Counted from the stretch's first letter, positions 45,934 to 56,314 are shown. The stretch is 64,000 nucleotides of DNA from Lachnospiraceae bacterium (GCA_015056735.1 SVFT01000011.1:1-64000); one strand, 5' to 3'. Translations and numbers: made by a program. The notes: generated by a model not told the origin, from the letters alone.

Positions 45934-46680
45934 TTATGCGTTTACGATCTTGCCAAAGTCAGGCTTTAAGGAAGCGCCGCCGATGAGGCCGCCGTCAATG
46001 TCAGCCTTGGAAAGAAGCTCTGCAGCGTTGCCTGCGTTCATGGAGCCGCCGTACTGGATACGAACTGCTTCTGCTGTAGGAGCATCGTACATCTCAGCGA
46101 TCGTCTCACGGATCATCTTGCAGACTTCTTCTGCCTGATCAGCTGTTGCTGTCTCGCCGGTGCCGATCGCCCAGATGGGTTCGTAAGCGATCACAAGATT
46201 CTTAACCTGATCAGCCGTTACGCCGGAAAGATCCCAGGTAATCTGTCTCTTGATCCATTCCTGATATGTGCCAGCTTTACGAAGTGCAAGAGACTCGCCG
46301 CAGCAAAGGATCGGCTTTAAGCCTGCTTCGAAAGCCTTCTTAACCTTCTGGTTGATCAGAACATCGTTCTCACCGAATATATCTCTTCTCTCAGAGTGGC
46401 CGATGATGATGTACTCAACACCTGCATCCTTGAGCATCGGAGCAGAGATCTCGCCTGTGAAAGCGCCCTTGTCTTCAATGTAGAAGTTCTCAGCACCTAC
46501 GTGTACGTTGGTACCCTTTACAGCCTCTACAACCGGTACGATATCGATCGCCGGTACACAGTAAACAACGTCTACCGCATCGTTCTTAACAAGATCCTTG
46601 AGTTCTGCGCAAAGAGCAACAGCCTCACTGGGAGTCTTGTTCATTTTCCAGTTACCTGCAATGATTCTTCTTCTTGCCAT
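45934..46680 (-). CDS. tpiA: Triosephosphate isomerase
   Basis: A 248-residue glycolytic enzyme interconverting dihydroxyacetone phosphate and glyceraldehyde 3-phosphate. It has GNWKMNKT (Asn/Lys at the active site), the catalytic His in IIGHSERRD, the catalytic Glu in [12 protein letters not shown] and the loop IQYGGSMN. Length is standard. AAGGAG precedes the ATG. It follows pgk by 23 bases and ends the gapA-pgk-tpiA cluster. Confidence 0.98.
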   Translation of the reverse strand: MARRRIIAGNWKMNKTPSEAVALCAELKDLVKNDAVDVVYCVPAIDIVPVVEAVKGTNVHVGAENFYIEDKGAFTGEISAPMLKDAGVEYIIIGHSERRDIFGENDVLINQKVKKAFEAGLKPILCCGESLALRKAGTYQEWIKRQITWDLSGVTADQVKNLVIAYEPIWAIGTGETATADQAEEVCKMIRETIAEMYDAPTAEAVRIQYGGSMNAGNAAELLSKADIDGGLIGGASLKPDFGKIVNA

Positions 46681-46703
46681 TTTTGTATCTCCTTATTTAT
46701 AAC

Positions 46704-47936
46704 TTATTTATCATCAGCCGCTACAACACCGGGCAGTTCTTTGCCTTCCAGGAATTCCAGGGAAGCGCCGCCGCCGGTGGAAATGTGGCTCATCTTATCC
46801 GCAAAACCAAGCTGGTTGCAGGCTGCAGCGGAATCACCGCCACCGATGATGGTCGTTGCATCTGTCTCAGCAAGAGCCTTCGCAACTGCGATGGTACCTT
46901 TTGCAAGAGTCGGGTTCTCAAATACACCCATCGGTCCGTTCCATACAACGGTCTTTGCAGTCTTAACAGCATCAGCAAACAGCTCTGCTGTCTTGGTACC
47001 GATATCAAGACCTTCCATATCTGTCGGGATCTTGTCAGCATCTACAACCTGAACGTCAACCGGTCCGTCGATCGGATCCGGAAATGCTTTTGCGATCGTG
47101 GTATCAACAGGAAGAAGCAGCTTTTTGCCAAGCTTCTTTGCCTTGTCCATCATCTCTTTACAGTAGTCAAGCTTCTCAAGGTCAACGAGAGAATTACCGA
47201 CTTCCATTCCCTGTGCCTTTAAGAAGGTGTAAGCCATACCGCCACCGATGATCAGTGTATCACATTTCTCAAGAAGGTTGTTGATAACATTGAGCTTGTC
47301 GGCAACTTTCGCACCGCCGAGGATCGCTACGAACGGTCTTACCGGATTCTCTACTGCGTTGCCAAGGAAGTTGATCTCTTTCTCCATCAGGTAGCCGACT
47401 GCGTTCTCGCCGCCTTTTTCGGAGATATATTTTGTAACAACCGCAACGGAAGCATGTGCTCTGTGTGCGGAACCGAATGCATCGCAAACATATACGTCAG
47501 CAAGATCAGCAAGCTCTTTTGCAAAAGCTTCGCCTGCCTTCGCGGGCTTTGTCTCTTCTTCGCCGCGGAAACGTGTATTCTGAAGCAGCACAACATCGCC
47601 GTCTTTCATTGCCGCTACTGCGGCTGTTGCGTCTGCACCTGTTACGTTGTAATCCGCAACAAAGTTTACGGGCTTACCAAGCTTCTCAGCAAGTCTCTTT
47701 GCAACGGGTGCAAGGGATTCGCCTTCGTTGGGGCCGTTCTTTACTTTTCCAAGGTGAGAGCAAAGGATTACTTTGCCGCCGTCTTTGATGAGTTTGTTGA
47801 TCGTGGGAAGTGCTGCTACGATACGAGTCTCATCTGTGATCTCGCCGTTCTTGAGCGGTACGTTAAAGTCACATCTTACAAGTACTCTCTTGCCTGCTAC
47901 GTTGATGTCATCAACGGTTTTTTTGTTTAATGCCAT
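46704..47936 (-). CDS. pgk: Phosphoglycerate kinase
   Basis: A 410-residue enzyme that transfers phosphate from 1,3-bisphosphoglycerate to ADP. Motifs: [14 protein letters not shown] near the start, [29 protein letters not shown], and the C-terminal nucleotide site [13 protein letters not shown] with [20 protein letters not shown] lies eight bases before the ATG. It is separated from gapA by a strong terminator-like hairpin, so gapA may be expressed at a higher level. Confidence 0.98.
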   Translation of the reverse strand: MALNKKTVDDINVAGKRVLVRCDFNVPLKNGEITDETRIVAALPTINKLIKDGGKVILCSHLGKVKNGPNEGESLAPVAKRLAEKLGKPVNFVADYNVTGADATAAVAAMKDGDVVLLQNTRFRGEEETKPAKAGEAFAKELADLADVYVCDAFGSAHRAHASVAVVTKYISEKGGENAVGYLMEKEINFLGNAVENPVRPFVAILGGAKVADKLNVINNLLEKCDTLIIGGGMAYTFLKAQGMEVGNSLVDLEKLDYCKEMMDKAKKLGKKLLLPVDTTIAKAFPDPIDGPVDVQVVDADKIPTDMEGLDIGTKTAELFADAVKTAKTVVWNGPMGVFENPTLAKGTIAVAKALAETDATTIIGGGDSAAACNQLGFADKMSHISTGGGASLEFLEGKELPGVVAADDK

Positions 47937-47973
47937 ATGTCTGTCCTCCTAATAGTGATCCTTGCGGTAAACT

Positions 47974-48012
47974 GAAATAAAACAGGGTCCGGTCCTGATA
48001 GACCGGACCCTG
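47974..48012 (-). terminator. Terminator between gapA and pgk
   Basis: Perfect 12-base arms CAGGGTCCGGTC/GACCGGACCCTG with a six-base loop, followed on the minus strand by TTTTATTTC. It would limit read-through from gapA into pgk. Confidence 0.88.
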
Positions 48013-48039
48013 AATAGGTCTTTACAAAATACCGGATGA

Positions 48040-49041
48040 TTAAGCCAGCTCTGCGAAGTACTTAATTGTACGAACCATCTGAGATACATAGCTGTTCTCA
48101 TTGTCATACCAGGAAACAACCTGAACAAGGTTGCCTTCGCCAACCATTGTCTGTGTTGCATCAAACAGAGAGCCGTATGTCATACCGATAACGTCGCTGG
48201 AAACGATCTCGTCTGTGTTGTAACCGAAGGACTCTGTAGCAGCTTTCTTCATTGCTTCGTTGATCTCTTCTTTTGTTACTTTCTTAGCGACCTTAGCGAT
48301 CAGGATCGTTGTGGAACCTGTCGGGGTAGGTACACGCTGAGCAGCGCCGATGAGCTTGCCGTTCAGTTCAGGGATAACAAGACCGATCGCTTTTGCAGCA
48401 CCTGTGCTGTTCGGAACGATGTTCTGAGCACCTGCACGGCTTCTTCTCTTATCGCCTTTTCTCTGAGGACCGTCAAGGATCATCTGGTCACCTGTGTAAG
48501 CATGAACAGTTGTCATGATACCGGACTCGATCGTTGCGAAGTCATTCAGAGCCTTAGCCATAGGAGCTAAGCAGTTTGTTGTACAGGAAGCTGCGGAAAT
48601 AACCGTATCGTCCTTTGTAAGTGTCTTGTGGTTAACATTGTATACGATCGTAGGAAGATCGTTACCTGCAGGAGCAGAGATAACTACCTTCTTAGCACCT
48701 GCTGTAATGTGAGCGGATGCTTTCTCTTTGGAGGTATAGAAACCTGTACACTCAAGAACAACGTCTACATCAAGCTTGCCCCAAGGAAGGTTCTTAGCGT
48801 CAGATTCTTTGTAGATTGTGATCTTCTTGCCGTTAACGGTGATGGAGTCCTCACCAAAGCTTACGGAATCAGCGTATTTATATCTGCCCTGTGCTGTATC
48901 ATACTTAAGAAGATGAGCGAGCATCTCGGGAGATGTTAAATCGTTGATTGCTACTACTTCGTATCCTTCTGCATCAAACATCTGTCTGAAAGCAAGACGG
49001 CCGATACGACCAAAACCATTGATTGCTACTTTAACTGCCAT
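48040..49041 (-). CDS. gapA: Glyceraldehyde-3-phosphate dehydrogenase
   Basis: A 333-residue NAD-dependent glycolytic enzyme. The N-terminal [13 protein letters not shown] binds NAD, the active-site cysteine is in [12 protein letters not shown], and [12 protein letters not shown] closes the catalytic domain. AGGAGG lies upstream of the ATG. Two promoters are visible in the intergenic region, in keeping with high expression. Confidence 0.98.
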   Translation of the reverse strand: MAVKVAINGFGRIGRLAFRQMFDAEGYEVVAINDLTSPEMLAHLLKYDTAQGRYKYADSVSFGEDSITVNGKKITIYKESDAKNLPWGKLDVDVVLECTGFYTSKEKASAHITAGAKKVVISAPAGNDLPTIVYNVNHKTLTKDDTVISAASCTTNCLAPMAKALNDFATIESGIMTTVHAYTGDQMILDGPQRKGDKRRSRAGAQNIVPNSTGAAKAIGLVIPELNGKLIGAAQRVPTPTGSTTILIAKVAKKVTKEEINEAMKKAATESFGYNTDEIVSSDVIGMTYGSLFDATQTMVGEGNLVQVVSWYDNENSYVSQMVRTIKYFAELA

Positions 49042-49065
49042 GTTTCATTCCTCCTAGAATATTGA

Positions 49066-49094
49066 ATTATATCATTTGTTAGGCAATCCGGCAA
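49066..49094 (-). promoter_or_regulatory. gapA promoter P1
   Basis: Minus strand: -35 TTGCCG (49089-49094), 17 bases, -10 TATAAT (49066-49071). Confidence 0.7.
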
Positions 49095-49131
49095 AATTCA
49101 ACAGGATTGTCAAAATTTTGTCAGCACTAAT

Positions 49132-49160
49132 ATAATACCTAATCTGTCGCATAATATCAA
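49132..49160 (-). promoter_or_regulatory. gapA promoter P2
   Basis: Minus strand: -35 TTGATA (49155-49160), 17 bases, -10 TATTAT (49132-49137), further upstream of P1. Confidence 0.5.
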
Positions 49161-49203
49161 GTCAAAATCATGAAAAAAATGTGAACATAGTGCCTGTTTT
49201 TCT

Positions 49204-49231
49204 TTGCATTTTGCCTAAAAGACCATATAAT
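49204..49231 (+). promoter_or_regulatory. Promoter of the PHP phosphatase gene
   Basis: Plus strand: -35 TTGCAT (49204-49209), 16 bases, -10 TATAAT (49226-49231), 56 bases before the ATG. Confidence 0.7.
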
Positions 49232-49287
49232 GAAAGCACGCATGCGACCTTGGCCGCAAAATCTGCCATTCAATAAGGAGAAAAGAC

Positions 49288-50106
49288 ATGTCTATCACAG
49301 CCGATCTGCATACCCATTCGCACCACTCAGCCGACAGTACGGCATCCATGGAGTCTATGGTCGAAGCAGCCATAAGATCCGGTCTTAAAGAGATCTGCTT
49401 TACCGAGCACTATGACTGCGGCTATCCGGTTTCCGAAGAAGCTCCGGAAGGAACATGGGACTTAAACACGGACTCCTATCTCTATGAACTCCTGCATCTT
49501 AGGGATGTCTATAAGGACCATATCAAGATCCTGTTCGGTGTAGAGCTGGGCCTGTCTCCGGATGCAGTACGCACCTATCTTCAATATGTAAGAGGATTTG
49601 ATCTTGACTATGTGATCGGTTCGATCCATCTGATCGGCGGAAAAGATCCGTATTACCGCGGAAACTTTGCGGACATGAGCGACGAAGATCTCTACCGGCT
49701 CTATTTTAAAGAAACACTTGTAAATATCAGGAAATTCAGCAATTTTGACTCACTTGGTCATCTGGATTATATCGTTCGATACGGTGAATCGAAAGACCGG
49801 GACTATTCATATGACAAATACAAAGACGTGATCGATCCCATTCTGGAATATCTTCTGGAAAATGAAAAAGGACTGGAAGTCAACAGTGCCGGACTAAGGC
49901 ACGGTCTTGCATATCCCAATCCCTGTAAAGACATTATTCAAAGGTATCATGACCTTGGCGGTGAACTGATCACGATCGGTTCCGATGCGCACAAACCGGA
50001 AGATGTTGCAAAGGATTTTGACGTGATCGCTTCTCTATTAACAGACTGCGGCTTTCGATACTATGTTACATACGAGAACCGCCTGCCGGAGTATCACCGG
50101 ATCTGA
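49288..50106 (+). CDS. HisJ-type PHP-domain phosphatase, probable histidinol phosphatase
   Basis: A 272-residue metal-dependent phosphatase of the PHP family. Metal ligands are visible in ADLHTHSHHSADS (residues 5-17), the Glu/His of CFTEHYD, the His of IGSIHLIGG, LGHLDYIVRYG and the C-terminal GSDAHKPEDV. HisJ enzymes remove phosphate from histidinol phosphate in histidine synthesis. No other his genes are near, so a different phosphate substrate is possible. AAGGAG stands eight bases before the ATG. Confidence 0.88.
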   Translation: MSITADLHTHSHHSADSTASMESMVEAAIRSGLKEICFTEHYDCGYPVSEEAPEGTWDLNTDSYLYELLHLRDVYKDHIKILFGVELGLSPDAVRTYLQYVRGFDLDYVIGSIHLIGGKDPYYRGNFADMSDEDLYRLYFKETLVNIRKFSNFDSLGHLDYIVRYGESKDRDYSYDKYKDVIDPILEYLLENEKGLEVNSAGLRHGLAYPNPCKDIIQRYHDLGGELITIGSDAHKPEDVAKDFDVIASLLTDCGFRYYVTYENRLPEYHRI

Positions 50107-50139
50107 AACCTCTTCTGCTCTCATATTCTATCGGTTCTA

Positions 50140-51024
50140 TCAGCCGCGGGGATGTGCTTTTGCATATACCTCGCGGATCCTGTTGTGATTCATGTTTGCA
50201 TAGATCTGCGTCGTAGAGATATCGGAATGGCCGAGCATCTCCTGCACGGAACGAAGGTCTGCGCCGTTTTCCACAAGGTGTGCGGCGAAGGAGTGACGCA
50301 GTGTATGCGGCGTGATATCCGCCTGGATCCCCGCCTTCTTCGCATAATACTTAATCAGCTTCCAGAATCCCTGACGACTCATCGGGACGCCCGAGCAGTT
50401 CACAAAAAGCGTATTGTCGCCGTCATTCACAACCATCTCGCTTCTAGCCTTCTCCAGATATCGCATCAGCGCTGCCTTTGCGGCATCACCGAACGGAACA
50501 AAGCGCTCTTTATGCAGATCCTTGCAGATGATAAAACCCATCTGCAGGTTGACATCGCTCATTGTCAGACTGATCAGCTCCGTCACACGAATGCCCGTTG
50601 CATATAAAAGCTCAAGCATCGCCTTGTCACGGATCTCCTTGGGTGAATCGCCCGAAGGCTGATCAAGGAGCGTAACAACTTCTTTCATGGAAAGGATTCC
50701 GGGCACGCGCTTCTCGATCTTGGGTGCTTTCAGGCATGAAGCAACGTTCGAAGATACGATCCCTTCCTCGATAAGATACTGATACATCGCCTTTAGGGAT
50801 GCGATGTTACGGGAGATTGTTGCTGCGGCAAAATGATTCTCCTCCAGATACTGAAGGTATGCCTTCATGTCCTCCTCACGGACGCGGGAAACGTCTGAAA
50901 TACCACGTGATTGCATAAAAGTGATCCATTTGCGAAGATCACGGCGATAAGACATCTCGGTATTATCGGATGTCTTCTTCACTGTATGCAGATATGCGAT
51001 AAACGCATCCAAAACGTGCTCCAT
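50140..51024 (-). CDS. xerD: XerD-type tyrosine recombinase
   Basis: A 294-residue site-specific recombinase. The ATG at 51024 has AAGGGGAG upstream; a TTG six codons earlier is less likely. The N-terminal core-binding domain covers about 1-90. The catalytic residues are present: Arg in YATGIRVTELI, His-x-x-Arg in HTLRHSFAAH, His in LGHSDISTTQIY with the nucleophile Tyr at its end. XerD with XerC resolves chromosome dimers at dif. It is close to full length and stands alone, so a housekeeping role is likelier than a mobile integrase. Confidence 0.92.
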   Translation of the reverse strand: MEHVLDAFIAYLHTVKKTSDNTEMSYRRDLRKWITFMQSRGISDVSRVREEDMKAYLQYLEENHFAAATISRNIASLKAMYQYLIEEGIVSSNVASCLKAPKIEKRVPGILSMKEVVTLLDQPSGDSPKEIRDKAMLELLYATGIRVTELISLTMSDVNLQMGFIICKDLHKERFVPFGDAAKAALMRYLEKARSEMVVNDGDNTLFVNCSGVPMSRQGFWKLIKYYAKKAGIQADITPHTLRHSFAAHLVENGADLRSVQEMLGHSDISTTQIYANMNHNRIREVYAKAHPRG

Positions 51025-51086
51025 AAAGCTCCCCTTCTTCAAAAGACAAACATAACATAGTCAGTTATGTAAGCCGTTTAATGAAC

Positions 51087-51115
51087 ATTATAAGCATGTT
51101 CTTTTGGAAAAGCAA
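51087..51115 (-). promoter_or_regulatory. xerD promoter
   Basis: Minus strand: -35 TTGCTT (51110-51115), 17 bases, -10 TATAAT (51087-51092). Seven-base arms ACATAAC/GTTATGT form a palindrome at 51050-51070 in the leader. Confidence 0.7.
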
Positions 51116-51179
51116 ATGGCATTTTATCCTCTTTTTCCGCCGAAAATTCAGCATTTTTTATAAATATACCAAATATCGA

Positions 51180-51223
51180 AAAGCCCCTTTTTCAAGAGTA
51201 CAACATCTTGTTAAAGGGGCTTT
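51180..51223 (-). terminator. Terminator of the aminotransferase gene
   Basis: Arms AAAGCCCCTTT (51213-51223) and its complement at 51180-51190, with an inner CAAGA/TCTTG stem, followed on the minus strand by a short T run. Confidence 0.7.
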
Positions 51224-51311
51224 CAAAAAAAATGAATTTACATAATGAGAGAAATTTATACTTGATTATGACAACTTTCTGTGGTATTCGCGTCAGCCTG
51301 TACCGGTCAAC

Positions 51312-52604
51312 CTATACCGCTTCACCGAGGAGCTTCTTAACGGTGGCCAGCTTCACACAGACAACAAACACTTCACCCGCAACGGCAAGTTCCTCCGCCG
51401 AAGGGAATGAAGGCGCCACGCGGATCACACTGTCGTGCGGATCTTTCCCGTAGGGAAAAGGCGCACCGGCCTTAGTCAGAACGATCCCGGCCTCTTTGCA
51501 AAGCTTTACGATCGCCTTTGCGCATCCTTCCGGTGCTTCGTATGTGATAAAATAGCCGCCCTTCGGCGCGATCCAGGAGCCGGCACCGCGACCTGAAAGT
51601 TCTGCATCGAACAGTCGGATAAGTGCCTCAAACTTCGGTCTTAAAACGGATGCATGTTCACGCATATGCGCCTTCACGCCGTCGATATTTTTAAAATAGC
51701 GGACATGACGCAGCATATTCAGCTTATCATAACCGATCGTCTGGATCGTCATCGTACGAAGAACCTCTTCACGATTCGCCTTGGAGCAGGCAAGCGCTGC
51801 AATGCCGGCACCTGCAAGACTCACCTTGGAAAGGGAAGCAAACTCAAAAACAAGATCCGGATTGCCCGCCTTCTCACATTCGCTGATAATATCCAGAAGC
51901 GTATCCTTTTCATCCTCGTAAAGATCATGGATCACATATGCATTATCCCAATAGATCCTAAAGTCTTTTGCAGCGGGCTTCAGGTTTGCAAATCTCCTTA
52001 CAGTTTCATCCGAATAAGTGATACCCTGCGGATTGGAGTACTTCGGTACACACCAGATTCCCTTGATCGAAGGATCTTTTGAAACAAGGTCTTCTACGAT
52101 ATCCATATCGGGACCAGTCGGAAGCATGGGAACGGTGATCATCTCAATACCGAAATGCTCTGTGATCGCAAAATGTCTGTCATAGCCGGGAGCCGGGCAG
52201 AGCCATTTGACCTGATCGAGCTTGCACCAGGGTGTACATCCCGCCACGCCATGTGTATAAGAACGGGAGACCGTATCATACATGATAGGAAGTGAGGCGT
52301 TACCGTATACGATCACATTCTCAGGATCCTTAACGTCCATCACATCAGCCATCAGACGTTTTGCTTCGATGATACCGTCAAGTACCCCGTAGTTGCGGCA
52401 ATCGGTTCCCTCCTCGGAAAACAGATCGTCTTTGCCGGTAAGTGCATCCAACAGTCCGACACCTGTATCCAGCTGTTCGGATGACGGCTTACCTCTGGCC
52501 ATGTTCAAAGACAGATCACGATCCTGGATCTCTTTATATGCTGCTTCCAGTTCCGCTTTACAAACAAGGAGTTCTTCTCTGCTCATTTCCTGATATGATT
52601 TCAT
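51312..52604 (-). CDS. Aspartate-type aminotransferase (PF12897-like)
   Basis: A 430-residue PLP enzyme. It opens with SREELLVCKAELEAAYKEI and DLSLNMARGKPSSEQLD, typical of the divergent aspartate aminotransferase group found in many Firmicutes and Actinobacteria. The cofactor region includes YWDNAYVIHDLY, and the PLP lysine is in FASLSKVSLAGAG. It probably transfers amino groups between aspartate and glutamate, feeding nitrogen metabolism. The gene stands alone with its own promoter (TTGAGA, 17 bases, TACAAT) and terminator. GAGGG lies nine bases before the ATG. Confidence 0.88.
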   Translation of the reverse strand: MKSYQEMSREELLVCKAELEAAYKEIQDRDLSLNMARGKPSSEQLDTGVGLLDALTGKDDLFSEEGTDCRNYGVLDGIIEAKRLMADVMDVKDPENVIVYGNASLPIMYDTVSRSYTHGVAGCTPWCKLDQVKWLCPAPGYDRHFAITEHFGIEMITVPMLPTGPDMDIVEDLVSKDPSIKGIWCVPKYSNPQGITYSDETVRRFANLKPAAKDFRIYWDNAYVIHDLYEDEKDTLLDIISECEKAGNPDLVFEFASLSKVSLAGAGIAALACSKANREEVLRTMTIQTIGYDKLNMLRHVRYFKNIDGVKAHMREHASVLRPKFEALIRLFDAELSGRGAGSWIAPKGGYFITYEAPEGCAKAIVKLCKEAGIVLTKAGAPFPYGKDPHDSVIRVAPSFPSAEELAVAGEVFVVCVKLATVKKLLGEAV

Positions 52605-52798
52605 TTTGTTACCCTCAGCTCTTTGGTTGGATTATTGTATACAATGATTCATACACTGCTATTGTATCGTATGAGAATCTTTTTCTCAAGATGCAATCTG
52701 ACAAAATTGGGATCGGATCCCGCGAAGCGCTTATCTAATTTGCATATTTGCAACCGCGAGCAAAAACTCGAAGATATTATTTGCCTGACGGACGTATC

Positions 52799-52828
52799 GC
52801 AAAAAAAAGAGGAAGCTCACGCTTCCTC
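52799..52828 (-). terminator. Terminator of the 36-residue membrane peptide gene
   Basis: Perfect eight-base arms GAGGAAGC/GCTTCCTC with a four-base loop, followed on the minus strand by TTTTTTTT. Confidence 0.9.
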
Positions 52829-52843
52829 CGTAAAGTGCATATC

Positions 52844-52954
52844 CTATGAATCGATATCTTCCTCTGCCGCCACAGCGGAAACAACTGAACTTACAGCTGC
52901 TGTCACAACAACCGCAGCGATAATGATCAAGAGACCACCCATTAATACAAACAT
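52844..52954 (-). CDS. 36-residue membrane peptide
   Basis: A short gene with GAAGGGAG seven bases before its ATG, a -10 TATAAT about 65 bases upstream and its own terminator 16 bases after the stop. The peptide begins MFVLMGGLLIIIAAVV, continues as one hydrophobic helix to about residue 30 and ends in the acidic EEDIDS. It has no signal cleavage site, so it is probably a single-pass membrane peptide. Function is unknown; a toxin of a type I system or a small regulator of a membrane complex are possibilities. Dedicated signals on both sides support a real gene. Confidence 0.7.
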   Translation of the reverse strand: MFVLMGGLLIIIAAVVVTAAVSSVVSAVAAEEDIDS

Positions 52955-53085
52955 CGCTTTGCTCCCTTCTTTGATTATGCAAGACCGACCATCTGCTTTC
53001 ATTTATCCTATTATACGATCGTTTCGGCAAAAAGGCTATTGTTTTCTTCTAAATCAGCTAAAATATATATAAAGTCTGATATACG

Positions 53086-53115
53086 AAAAATCCCCAAAGG
53101 CCTAAGCCTTTGGGG
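53086..53115 (-). terminator. rny terminator
   Basis: Perfect ten-base arms CCCCAAAGGC/GCCTTTGGGG with a four-base loop, followed on the minus strand by ATTTTT. Confidence 0.9.
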
Positions 53116-53142
53116 GTTCAATGCAATTCAATTTCGGAACTG

Positions 53143-54690
53143 TTATTTTGCGTAATCGGTAACTCTGGATTCTCTGATCACATTCACCTTGATCTGACCC
53201 GGATATTCCATTTCATCCTGGATCTTCTTGGAAATGTCACGGGCAAGGATCACCATCTCGGCATCCGATACCTTCTCCGGAACTACCATTACACGAACTT
53301 CTCTACCTGCCTGAATAGCAAAAGATTTATCGACTCCATTAAAGCTGTTTGTAATATCTTCAAGTTGTTTCAATCTGGTTGTGTAGGTCTCTACAGTCTC
53401 ACGTCTTGCGCCCGGTCTTGCTGCGGAGATCGTATCTGCAGCCTGAACCAGACAAGCGATCAATGTCTGCGGCTCTACATCACCGTGGTGAGATTCCACG
53501 CTGTTGATCACGATGGCATTCTCTTTGTACTTGCGGCAAAGATCAGCGCCAAGCTGGATATGTGATCCTTCCATCTCATGATCGACGGATTTACCGATAT
53601 CATGAAGCAGACCGGCTCTCTTGGCCATTCTGACATCAAGTCCAAGTTCTGCTGCAAGCAGCCCGCAAAGCTGTGCAACTTCGATGGAATGCTTCAAAGC
53701 ATTCTGCCCGTAACTTGTACGGAATCTCATCTTACCAAGAAGCTTAACGAGTTCAGGGTGGATGCCATGAACACCGACTTCAAGTGTGGCAGCCTCGCCT
53801 TCCTCTTTGATCATCTGATCAACTTCTTTTTGTGCTTTTTCAACCATTTCTTCGATTCTGGCCGGATGGATACGTCCGTCCACAATCAGTTTTTCCAACG
53901 CGATCCTTGCAACTTCTCTTCTGATCGGATCGAAGCTGGATAAAATAACAGCTTCAGGCGTATCATCAATGATCAGATCGACACCTGTCATGGTCTCAAG
54001 AGTACGGATGTTACGGCCTTCGCGACCGATGATCCTGCCCTTCATCTCATCATTGGGAAGCTGAACAACGGAAATCGTTGCTTCTGCGACATGATCTGCC
54101 GCACACTTCTGAATAGCGGTAACGACATATTCCTTCGCCTTCTTGTCCGCTTCTTCTTTTGCACGATTTTCCAGCTCTTTTACCATTACTGCAGTCTCGT
54201 GCTTGACTTCTTCTTCAACAGTCTTTAATAAATACTCTTTTGCCTGTTCAGAGGTTAAACCGGAAATTCGTTCCAGTTCCTGTACGCGTTGCTCATTGAG
54301 CTTGGATACTTCAACTTTTAACTTGTTGAGTTCCTCTTCCTTTGCTGCTAACGACGCTTCCTTCTTCTCAATGGAATCCGCTTTGCGGTCGATGTTCTCT
54401 TCCTTCTGCTGGATCCTGCGTTCAGAACGCTGTACCTCCGCGCGACGTTCCTTGATCTCTTTGTCCAAATCGCTCTTTGCTTTGACCGATTCTTCCTTGA
54501 TCTCAAGAAGACCTTCACGCTTCTTCTCCTCAGCGGTCTTTACGGCTTCATCAATGATCTCGCGTGCTTTTGCTTCCGCGCTGCCGATCTTCTGCTCGAC
54601 TACTTTCTTGCGATAAGCCGATGTAACGGCCACGGAAACAGGCACTGCAATAAGAAGCGTTACAGCTACTGCCAATACATAATAAAGCAT
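53143..54690 (-). CDS. rny: Ribonuclease Y
   Basis: A 515-residue membrane-anchored endoribonuclease that starts mRNA decay in Firmicutes. An N-terminal membrane helix (about 1-22) is followed by a long coiled coil (about 25-200, Glu/Lys/Arg-rich), a KH domain ([17 protein letters not shown]) and an HD domain ([14 protein letters not shown], then ESHHGDVEP). The ATG at 54690 is chosen since AAGGAGG lies 11 bases upstream; the GTG four codons earlier is too close to that site. Confidence 0.96.
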   Translation of the reverse strand: MLYYVLAVAVTLLIAVPVSVAVTSAYRKKVVEQKIGSAEAKAREIIDEAVKTAEEKKREGLLEIKEESVKAKSDLDKEIKERRAEVQRSERRIQQKEENIDRKADSIEKKEASLAAKEEELNKLKVEVSKLNEQRVQELERISGLTSEQAKEYLLKTVEEEVKHETAVMVKELENRAKEEADKKAKEYVVTAIQKCAADHVAEATISVVQLPNDEMKGRIIGREGRNIRTLETMTGVDLIIDDTPEAVILSSFDPIRREVARIALEKLIVDGRIHPARIEEMVEKAQKEVDQMIKEEGEAATLEVGVHGIHPELVKLLGKMRFRTSYGQNALKHSIEVAQLCGLLAAELGLDVRMAKRAGLLHDIGKSVDHEMEGSHIQLGADLCRKYKENAIVINSVESHHGDVEPQTLIACLVQAADTISAARPGARRETVETYTTRLKQLEDITNSFNGVDKSFAIQAGREVRVMVVPEKVSDAEMVILARDISKKIQDEMEYPGQIKVNVIRESRVTDYAK

Positions 54691-54782
54691 GTACAGGAGC
54701 ACCTCCTTATTAAGTTTTCATTGTACGAATATCGTCTAGGATGCGAGTCATACATCCTAAATGCCAAAATTACAACAAATTA

Positions 54783-54811
54783 ATTCTAAACTTGATTACA
54801 AGTTATGTCAA
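54783..54811 (-). promoter_or_regulatory. rny promoter
   Basis: Minus strand: -35 TTGACA (54806-54811), 17 bases, -10 TAGAAT (54783-54788). A small AGGATG/CATCCT hairpin follows in the roughly 90-base leader. Confidence 0.8.
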
Positions 54812-54837
54812 GTATCATTCTTTTCATACATGAGCAT

Positions 54838-54865
54838 AAAACAAAGGAACCGGTCTCCCGATCCC
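54838..54865 (-). terminator. Terminator of the recA-recX-malQ-glycosyltransferase-like cluster
   Basis: Minus-strand stem GGGATCGG/CCGGTTCC with two G-U pairs and a GAGA tetraloop, followed by TTTGTTTT. Confidence 0.75.
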
Positions 54866-54873
54866 TTCAAATC

Positions 54874-56274
54874 TTACTGCTTCATGAGGGTCTGTGCGAT
54901 ACAGAGTTCCTTCTTGAATGCCCCTGCGTTAAAAATGTGTGTCAGCCTCTCACCTCCACAAATATTGGAGTAGATAAAGCTCTCACATTTTGAAAGCAGA
55001 TAAACCGCATAGAAATAGTTCACAGTCGTATCTTCTATATGCACGGCGTATCTGTCTTTGTCCATTGTCTCCTGTTCAAACTCCGCGATCGTTTCCACAT
55101 TTCCGAACTGTTTCAGGGAAAAACGCTCCTGGCTGATGGCGATCAGTTTGGAACCGAAAGCTTCTCTCATACCGGCAAGCATATCTTCGTCCTCTGTTGC
55201 AAGAACAATGCCGTCATAACCGTCTTCTTCCATCCACTTTTGGACGATCGGGATCGCGATATCCGCCTTGACCGGCTTGGCAAGCGCCGTCATGTCGGAA
55301 GTAAAAAAGTCAGAACCGCGAAGCAGAACGCCAAGCATGCGCTTTTTTCCCATGACAGCCTCCGCGTATTCGTCCATTTCATTACGAAAAGCAGGATCCA
55401 GGCAATTCACATCATACTCGGCCTCGCATGCCTTTCCGACAAGTCTGGAGATCCATGCTCCGAAATAGTTGCAGATATAAACCGTGTTCTCTTCATTTGA
55501 GTCCGCAGGCGTAATGCGCAGCGCAAAATACTTCTCCAGCATGCTGTCCAAATATCTGGTGCTTCCGGCCTGAATCGTCGTTTTGATCCCGTAACGGTCA
55601 AAGAGTCTTCCAAGCCGAGCGTAAACGGAAAGAATGCTTCCGATTCCTTCAAATTTCGGCGCAACGATCTCCGCGTACCTGATCTTCTCTAAAGGAAGAT
55701 CAGAAAGCCCCTGGAAGAAGAAAATGTGGTGGAAACAGTATACCTGGTCTAACTGATTTGCGGTATTAAATGAGGGTGCGGGAAAAAATGAATCGATCAC
55801 GCGCAGGAGTTCGCTGTCTGTCGGATCCGGCGCCTCATCGGATATCCTAAGCCGTTCCGATTCGGGAAAAAACATGGATACTCTGCGATCTGCGAAAGTC
55901 ATGCAAATGTCGGTGTGTGCCAGCAGGAGTTTCGCCACCGTGATCGTATATTCATTTGCCTCCTGAAACCACACCTTGCGTATTCCGTCAAAGATATCAA
56001 AACTCATCTTGGATGTATCATTTTCATCGTACATAAGGTGCAGCGGATAAAGCGGATACCCGGTCAGATGCTTTGACTTGGGATACAGTTCGCTCTGCAT
56101 CGCCCAATCATTGTTGCCAATATAGTGCAGGCAGTAGTTTTCGCCGTCCGGGTTAATAACCTGAAAAATGGTTTCACCTTTTAATACACCCACTATGGCA
56201 TCATGAAAAACGCGATCGCCATGCTTTAGTTTCCGAAAACTTGCGTTATCATCGTATGGTCTGATCTGCAACAT
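54874..56274 (-). CDS. Possible fucosyltransferase-fold glycosyltransferase
   Basis: A 466-residue protein without signal or membrane segments; the family is uncertain. The C-terminal part carries three motifs in the order seen in the GT23/NodZ/O-fucosyltransferase fold: an Arg-Gly-Asp-like MLGVLLRGSDFF (about 313-324), GIVLATEDEDM (about 354-364) and a Ser-Asn YSNICGGERLTHIF near the end. The N-terminal 230 residues are unassigned. It follows malQ by 40 bases, ahead of a terminator, so it may act on polysaccharide or glycan. GGAGGG lies before the ATG. The fold assignment rests only on these short motifs. Confidence 0.5.
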   Translation of the reverse strand: MLQIRPYDDNASFRKLKHGDRVFHDAIVGVLKGETIFQVINPDGENYCLHYIGNNDWAMQSELYPKSKHLTGYPLYPLHLMYDENDTSKMSFDIFDGIRKVWFQEANEYTITVAKLLLAHTDICMTFADRRVSMFFPESERLRISDEAPDPTDSELLRVIDSFFPAPSFNTANQLDQVYCFHHIFFFQGLSDLPLEKIRYAEIVAPKFEGIGSILSVYARLGRLFDRYGIKTTIQAGSTRYLDSMLEKYFALRITPADSNEENTVYICNYFGAWISRLVGKACEAEYDVNCLDPAFRNEMDEYAEAVMGKKRMLGVLLRGSDFFTSDMTALAKPVKADIAIPIVQKWMEEDGYDGIVLATEDEDMLAGMREAFGSKLIAISQERFSLKQFGNVETIAEFEQETMDKDRYAVHIEDTTVNYFYAVYLLSKCESFIYSNICGGERLTHIFNAGAFKKELCIAQTLMKQ

Positions 56275-56314
56275 AATCTTTCCCTCCGCATGTTCATATA
56301 CATCTTCTTTTAGT

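Noticed and set aside
50140..51024. The tyrosine recombinase as a phage or island integrase
   Set aside because: Size and motifs fit XerD, and there is no adjacent tRNA, excisionase or phage gene.
52731..53030. A 99-codon minus-strand frame
   Set aside because: It overlaps the 36-residue peptide gene in another frame, runs through the terminator at 52799-52828 and has a Cys/Arg-rich, non-protein-like sequence.
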